Shown here: piece after piece, positions 22,701 through 27,519 of the stretch
How positions within the stretch are numbered: the first letter of the stretch is position 1
How the letters are laid out: each line of letters starts with the position of its first letter
From: Atkinsonella hypoxylon
Lineage: Eukaryota; Ascomycota; Sordariomycetes; Hypocreales; Clavicipitaceae
Direction of reading: 5' to 3'
Assembly (NCBI GenBank): GCA_000729835.1
Contig: JFHB01000301.1
Location: forward strand, 1 to 27,519
DNA length: 27,519 nt
Translations under genes and position numbers: made by a program
The notes under the pieces: generated by a model
The model's database searches: none
What the model was told of the DNA's origin: nothing
Seen by the model: only the letters and a program-made list of their open reading frames with translations

Positions 22701-24991
22701 GTAGGATTTATACTACTAGAATTATCATTAAAGCTAGCTTCTTATTGCTCCCTATCTTGCTAGATCTCTTGAGAACTACAGGCCTCGTTTAAGGGATCTA
22801 GACGGCTACTTCCTCTAATATCCAGCAACTTAGGATTTAGACCTTCTAAATCCCTGTTATTAGAAGGAATCTAACTAGGAGCCCGTTTAGGAACTAGAGC
22901 TAATAGCTCTATAGCATCGTTATTGGTATTATCTGCTTCTTCTTCTTTAAAGTTAGATAATTCCTCAATTTAGCTATATTCCTCTGGATTAAAACTAGGC
23001 TGTTAAGGGATTTACACCTCTATAGGATAACTAGTATTATAATTGCTATTATAACTACTAAATCCTATATAAGAGAGATTAGCGTGGTTTTTACACACTC
23101 TAGGGGTCTCTTGCCCCTTAAGCTATAAGAAGAAACTATGCTTTTTGGGATTTAGAAGCCTACAGCAGCTTCTATCAGCTAGAAATAGCTAATTTCTAAG
23201 GAGAGTGCTCCCTATTAAATAGTGCTTTAGACCACTAATTAGGTTAGTATCTAAACCTAGGCAATATAGAGTATCCTTTAGAGCTAAAGGCCTGTATTTA
23301 GCTGGATTTATACTAACTAGTACCTAGAATACAGCAGTTCCCTGTCCTTTAGGATAAATAGGACCTCCTTTAGTAGCAATAGGCGCGGTTTTACCCTTTT
23401 TTATAGGCTTAAAAGTCCTAAAAAATGCCTTATTGTTAACTATATAACAGGTAGAACCTGTGTTGTATAGTAGGGAGTTTTTAATTATTCCGTTAGAGTA
23501 ATTAAAAGAAGAGGTATTATTACTAGTAGTACTAGTATCACTAGTAGTAGATTCTGTATCTGAATTGTAAGAATTATCACTACTAGAACTACTAGATTTA
23601 CTATTGGAATATATAGTATCCTAATTGCTAGTGGATAGGTTATAACAACCTATAGCAAAAGCAGCTTCTCTATCCTTATTTCTAGAGTTTTTGTTACTTC
23701 TTCTTTGGCCCTTCCACTTCTTCTTATTTTTAGAGGCTTTATTATTATCTTTTTCTTTAGAGGCATTAGAATCGTTAGAATTAGAATCGTTAGAATTCTT
23801 CTTCTAATTAGGAGGATTCTTTCCTTTATTAGCTTTATTATTATTAGAACTATTAGAATTAGAAGCTTTATAACTAAGAGCCTTAGATATAGAGGAGCTT
23901 TTATCTCTTTGTTCTTCTAATAAGTTAGCTATAAGGAACTGTAAATTCAGCATTTTTACAGATAGACCTTGTGCTCTAGCAGCTCTAATAGAATATTGCT
24001 GCCTTTTAGCCTAGCTAGGGAAGGTCTTCTTTAAAGCATTAATATAATAATTTACTTATTTAATAGAATTAATAGCTACACTATAGAGCTATAATCTAGC
24101 TAGTAAATTATTAAATTCAGCATTAAAGACCTCTAAAGATCCCTTATAGTTCAAAAACGATAAGTTGTAATAACTAGTATATAGCGTACTATGTTGTATT
24201 TTAGCACTCTATAAATACTGCTTAACTAGAACGTTATAGGTATCTACAGGGAACTTATGCCAGCTTATAGCAGCTTAAGGTCTAGATTAGCAACTATCTC
24301 TTATAATTATAAGGATAATAGCTTACTCTAAATCTACTAAAGTACTAGCTATACTAGAATTATTAATAAATTAAAGGAATTCTAGAGCTCTAAATTAAAT
24401 AGTTAAAGCTTACTTCTACTATTTAAAATTTTTAGGGCCTTTTAGCTTAGCAGCCTCTAGAATTAAGTAGACCTTCTTATTTAGCTCTTTTATAGTGCCT
24501 TTATTAAAAGTAGGCAGAAAAGTAGCACTATTAGAACTAGAAGGTTTAGGGACTTTAAAAGAGACTTTAGAAGCTCTTTTAGAAGTAATAGGATCTACTA
24601 CCTTAGAGGGAGACTCTATAGAGAGATTACCTATAGATGTAATTATAGTATCTAATTTACTTGGTAAATTAGCTATATTACCTTTATTTTAGCTTTATTT
24701 TGCTTTACTATACCTAATAAATCTATTTAGGGTCTCTTGTTGCTTATCTATTTAAGCTTTTAGATTAGCTTGTACATTATAGACTTACACTACTCTTTTA
24801 GAAGCTAATCTAGCTTCTTTTAGAGCCTTCTTAGCTGTATAATCTTCTTTATTAGAAGAGAAATCTACTAGCTAAGGGAGGGACCTTACTAGACTAGGAA
24901 AGCTAGTAGCAGCAGCTGTAGCTAGTGTACTAAAACCACTACCCCGTTTAGGGCTTATGCTCTTTCCCTTACCTATTCCTTTTGGTGCTAT
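19709..24991 (-). pseudogene. copia gag-pol polyprotein (about 1,760 codons), inactivated by stop codons
   Basis: One frame covers the whole protein. Gag: 24991 to about 23500, starting at ATA (probably a RIP-altered ATG), with an Asn/Ser/Lys-rich linker around 23890-23500 and no zinc knuckle seen. Protease: Y-N-T-G-S at about 23467-23453, where Asp would be expected at 23464. Integrase: zinc-binding His and Cys at 22654-22541, catalytic Asp at 22462, second Asp read as Asn at 22270, Glu at 22165 (35 codons on). RT: from about 21340, with I-N-F-I-G-A-F-L-N and the catalytic Y-V-D-D read as Y-V-D-N at 20737-20726. RNase H: about 20160-19760, with A-S-T-I-A-L-S-T-L-E-A-E-S. The final TAG is at 19711-19709. 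The longest open piece (22069-21758, 103 codons) is the region after the integrase core. Stops are scattered TAA/TAG; there is no net frameshift. Confidence 0.92.
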
Positions 24992-25948
24992 TTTTAAGGA
25001 TTTTAATAGCTAATTTAACGCTCTTTATAGCTAATTATAGCTAAATTACAGTGGAAATAGTAGTAAATAACAGTAATAACCTCTACTAGATATCAATAGA
25101 TTGCTCTATTATAGGCCTAGAAGTGCTCTATATCTTTAGAAATTATACTAAGATTTTTCTCTAATTTCTTTTGTAATAGGTATAACAGGCTCTAAAGGCT
25201 ATATTGTATCGCGATCTATATATATATATAATTTATATAGCAGACTAGATTAACAAGCAGTTGCAAGAGGCATAAAATATAGGTTCTAGCTATTTTTAGC
25301 CAAAAAATTTAGGAGATTTTTCTCTAATTAGGTTCTAATAAATTAGTGGAGACCTAGGTACAGCTAATTTAGGGATATCTAGCTAATTCCTACTTCAAAA
25401 TCCCAACCGGTAGGATTACTATATAAATTAATTCTGCAACCGAAAACACAAGAATATCTAACGGCAACAAGAGCTATTAGGTGTACACTACAAATTGTAG
25501 TATAGCCACTAATAGAGGTGTATAGGGTGCACAATATACAAGATAACAGTACAACAATAAGTGATGTAGTGTAGCGCTAAGCTTATTTCTTAATGGAAAT
25601 AATTAATTAGGCAGTGCCTAATAAAACGATTTGCAGTGCGAATGTAATGTATGTAGATGTGTATATAATAATGTTGCGCAACGATAGAACCTAGCTATTA
25701 AGAATAGCTTTAAAAGTATGTATGCATAGGGTGCATAGGACTAGTGCAGGAGGCATAGGGTGGGCAGAATAGGTTAAAACACCAGTATAGTGGCTAGCGA
25801 TGTATGTGCAGCAGGTATTAATAGCTTCCAGCAAGCTACTAATAGCAGCAATAGCTGCTAGCGCAGGTCTTAATATAGCTTCTAGTGGGTAATATAGTAC
25901 ATAATAGTAGATTTTCAGCGGGCTAACAGCTTGTAGATAGGTCTTCTA
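24992..25948 (-). other. copia 5' leader, little mutated
   Basis: About 950 bases between the primer site and the probable gag start. The part from about 25380 to 25948 keeps many CpA, TpG and CpG and looks almost unmutated, unlike the LTR next to it. It contains the short palindrome CTACAAATTGTAG (about 25487-25499) and several AGCAGC/GCTGCT-like runs. I see no ORF of note. A long leader could hold packaging signals, but none is recognisable. Confidence 0.6.
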
Positions 25949-25959
25949 GGCTTATAACC
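25949..25959 (-). other. copia primer-binding site, half-tRNA(iMet) type
   Basis: Directly after the 5' LTR end (CAATA) the minus strand reads GGTTATAAGCC. This is the complement of the anticodon stem-loop of initiator tRNA-Met (GGCTCATAACC) with one G-to-A change. Drosophila copia and yeast Ty5 are known to prime from a half-molecule of this tRNA, and the position without a spacer fits. Confidence 0.75.
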
Positions 25960-26658
25960 TATTGAAAATAATAGGGATTACAGGACTAGATATCTAAGAG
26001 GGTAGTGGTCTCTTAGATTTAGCACCTGTAATTGCTCCTAGCAATTATTATGTAGTAGAAGCAGCAGCAGCCTAAATCAAGCTGTAGTGTATAGTACTAG
26101 ATTATATAGAGGCAATAGATAACTATAATAGTAGTATCTTTATATTAAGAGCGCTGTAACGAATAAGTTAGTAAGGGTAGAATCTTAAATCTTTCTAGTC
26201 CCTTATAGACCTACTAACTATATTAGCGAGCTATAGTCGCTAGAAGGGGCTTATAGGCTACTTTATAATTTCCGTAAAAAGATTTACTATATAAAAACAA
26301 AAAAATCGACTTACAGCTATACAAACGAGACGCCTATATGCACAATTTAATAAATTCCACTAATAATAAGTAACCCTTATAAGCAACTCTATTTAACAAT
26401 TATATTATTAGAAAGCCCTAATTCTTAGCTTTTAAATAGTATACTTCTTAAATTTCTACTATTACTAGTTGTAGAGAAAATCGCTGTTAAAGTAAACTAT
26501 AGGTTAGGCAACTTTGCCTTAGTTAATTCTAGATGTTTTGCATCTAGTAACAGCGATATCTCTACCAAAAATCAACGTAACAAGACCTAGTTAGGGTTAC
26601 GTGATAGAGCAACTAGTAGGCATAAAAATAGGCTATACAGGGTAGCTTATTTTTAACA
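25960..26658 (-). repeat. copia 5' LTR (699 bp)
   Basis: Runs on the minus strand from TGTT at 26658 to CAATA at 25960. It differs from the 3' LTR by several transitions and small indels, including loss of a short GGCAACTAGCAA-like unit near 26612. The branched inverted repeat is at 26471-26565. The plus-strand flank on the right (GCTAC...) is gypsy-1 sequence. Confidence 0.92.
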
Positions 26659-27103
26659 GCTACTATATACGCTAAAAACGCTAAAGCTGTTACAAGAGAT
26701 AAAGGAATTAGGACTTTAGGACTAAAGGAATTAGCTAGAGGGTTAAGTCACTTATAAGTCTTACTTTATAAGTTTATTTATAACTAAGGAGGTATTATAT
26801 TGCAGCAAGGTTACCCTCTTACGTTCTTATATTAGCTTTATAGGGGATGCTATATATAGATTTTCCTTATAAAAGTATATATCGCCTAAATATATAGAAT
26901 AGTCTTTAAGGAAGAAAGGGTGTAAGCAGCTTTTGCTAGCTCTTTTTAGCCTTTATTCCTTTTAATTAATTAATATCTTTTAGCCTATTTCGATTTATAT
27001 TACTTAATACTTAAGGAATCTTATTTTGCTACTTCTAACGCTTATTACAACACTTTAGTATATTTAGCTCCTTTTTAGGTGTATATATCTTCTAAGCTAT
27101 AAC
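26659..27103 (+). mobile_element. gypsy-1 copy C: 3' internal end plus truncated LTR
   Basis: 26659-26797 matches 16185-16323, including a polypurine run (AAGGAGGTA). 26798-27103 matches the first 306 bases of the gypsy-1 LTR, starting TATTGCAGCAAGG. The LTR then stops abruptly where the next unit starts with TGTAACGG. Everything left of the position equivalent to 16185 is cut off by the copia LTR. This third copy shows that the 139-base segment and LTR boundary are real parts of gypsy-1. Confidence 0.82.
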
Positions 27104-27310
27104 TGTAACGGACTAGGTCTTTGACCTAGTCTTGTAATATAGATGCCAATTGTACAAGAGTCACATGACTTGTACAATACGTATCCTTTTGTCGCAATTG
27201 GTAGTAGGCCACACTAGGATTAGGCTAACCCCTATATAGAGTGCGCAGGCATCCGCTATAGCCTAATTAGGCCACTCTATAACATTTGTACAAGTCACCT
27301 TAAGGTTACA
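27104..27310 (+). repeat. Putative 207-bp LTR of the miniature element
   Basis: Bounded by TGTAAC and GTTACA. It contains a 9-bp hairpin with a 3-base loop, GACTAGGTC-TTT-GACCTAGTC (27111-27131), and an inverted repeat TTGTACAAG (27150-27158) / CTTGTACAA (27169-27177). TTGTACAAG occurs again at about 27287-27295. The end is chosen from the inverted termini alone. Confidence 0.42.
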
Positions 27311-27503
27311 GGTTCGAACCGGCGCGGGAACAGCTTTTAATAGGACAGGCAGGCAGAACAGGCAGGCAGAAGAGGTTCTATTAGGCGGCAGGGGGTTCAA
27401 CCTGGGCTAACAAGGCGATAGATCCTTGGGGGGGTGCGTGGTATTACAACTAGCTCCTAGCTGACGAAGGTGGGAAGAGAGACTGGGCGTAATAGGGGAG
27501 CTA
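27311..27503. other. Interior of the miniature element
   Basis: 193 bases without coding capacity. It starts GGTTCGAACCGG, a self-complementary sequence that resembles a tRNA T-arm (Pol III B box) and stands where a primer site would be. It then holds two tandem copies of a 13-mer and a G-rich tract, and ends AATAGGGGAGCTA. No flanking tRNA structure could be folded. Confidence 0.4.
27345..27370 (+). repeat. Two tandem copies of a 13-mer
   Basis: ACAGGCAGGCAGA occurs twice without a gap (27345-27357 and 27358-27370). Several CpA sites survive, which shows that this stretch escaped RIP. Confidence 0.85.
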
Positions 27504-27519
27504 TATAACGGACTAGGTC
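27504..27519 (+). repeat. Start of the second direct repeat of the miniature element
   Basis: TATAACGGACTAGGTC, identical to 27104-27119 except for one G-to-A. It is truncated by the window end. Confidence 0.6.

Larger units (their letters stand above)
18753..26658 (-). mobile_element. Full-length Ty1/copia retrotransposon (about 7.9 kb)
   Basis: On the minus strand: 5' LTR (26658-25960), primer-binding site (25959-25949), leader, one gag-pol frame (24991-19709), 3' untranslated region, polypurine tract, and 3' LTR (19458-18753). Integrase precedes reverse transcriptase, which defines Ty1/copia. It is less decayed than the gypsy elements: the frame has no net frameshift and is broken only by scattered TAA/TAG. 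No matching target duplication flanks it (GGTCT on the left, GCTAC on the right), and the two flanks belong to different elements, so it may be a recombinant of two insertions. Confidence 0.93.
27104..27519. mobile_element. Candidate miniature LTR element (TRIM) or 400-bp tandem repeat, cut by window end
   Basis: A unit starting TGTAACGGACTAGGTC at 27104 recurs as TATAACGGACTAGGTC at 27504, exactly 400 bases later. The first repeat can be read as a 207-bp LTR ending GGTTACA at 27310, which gives inverted ends TGTAAC/GTTACA. The 193-base interior contains no ORF and ends with a purine run (AATAGGGGAG) just before the second repeat. The base composition is normal and RIP-like changes are few. 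It interrupts a gypsy-1 LTR at 27103. Only 16 bases of the second repeat are visible, so a tandem array cannot be excluded. Confidence 0.5.

Noticed and set aside
23705..23920. Plus-strand ORF of 71 codons rich in Ile and Arg
   Set aside because: Antisense to the Asn/Ser/Lys-rich linker of copia gag; the repeats explain the odd composition.
24495..24692. Plus-strand ORF of 65 codons starting with ATG
   Set aside because: Antisense to copia gag, which is in frame with the rest of the polyprotein.
27190..27330. Possible tRNA gene or tRNA-derived SINE (CAATTGGTAG near 27195 and GGTTCGAACC at 27311)
   Set aside because: The A-box match is poor, the T-stem does not pair as a tRNA requires, and no acceptor stem could be formed. 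The LTR-like ends explain the unit better.
27345..27370. Short direct repeats as a CRISPR array or telomere tract
   Set aside because: Only two abutting 13-mers without spacers, and the motif is unlike fungal TTAGGG telomere repeats.

Overview
This window looks like a transposon graveyard from a filamentous ascomycete (Pezizomycotina). I see no host gene, tRNA, rRNA or CRISPR array. The DNA is very AT-rich, CpA/TpG is scarce and TpA is abundant. Repeat copies differ from one another mostly by C-to-T and G-to-A changes, and reading frames are broken almost only by TAA/TAG. This is the footprint of repeat-induced point mutation (RIP), a fungal genome defence. The longest surviving open frame, about 100 codons, is a fragment of a retrotransposon polyprotein.

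Layout. (1) 1-7170, minus strand: a Ty3/gypsy element (gypsy-1, copy R) with its 5' LTR at 6690-7170, gag, and most of pol; its 3' end lies beyond the left edge. (2) 7175-16804, plus strand: a second gypsy-1 copy (copy F) that lacks its LTR and gag on the left because copy R sits there. Its pol is split near the C-terminus by a 705-bp solo copia LTR (11368-12072) with a 5-bp target duplication. About 4 kb of unclassified decayed DNA follows pol, then a 3' LTR (16324-16804). (3) 16805-18752, minus: part of a different Ty3/gypsy element (gypsy-2) with a recognisable reverse transcriptase. (4) 18753-26658, minus: a complete Ty1/copia element with two LTRs, primer-binding site, leader, one uninterrupted gag-pol frame apart from stop codons, and polypurine tract. 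(5) 26659-27103, plus: the 3' end of a third gypsy-1 copy, ending inside its LTR. (6) 27104-27519: a GC-richer, little-mutated unit flanked by direct repeats that looks like a miniature LTR element (TRIM) or a 400-bp tandem repeat.

The insertions are nested: gypsy-2 was hit by gypsy-1 F, which was hit in antisense by gypsy-1 R and separately by a copia LTR; a third gypsy-1 LTR was hit by the miniature element. Copies R and F form an inverted repeat with arms of about 4.36 kb. Because copy R still has the empty site, the copia LTR termini (TGTT...AATA) and duplication (ATAGT) can be defined to the base. Mutation is patchy: the junction at about 7015-7340, the solo LTR, the copia leader and the right end are much less altered than their surroundings.

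Limits: assignments come from motifs and copy-to-copy comparison by eye. No alignment scores, RIP indices or database searches were run.
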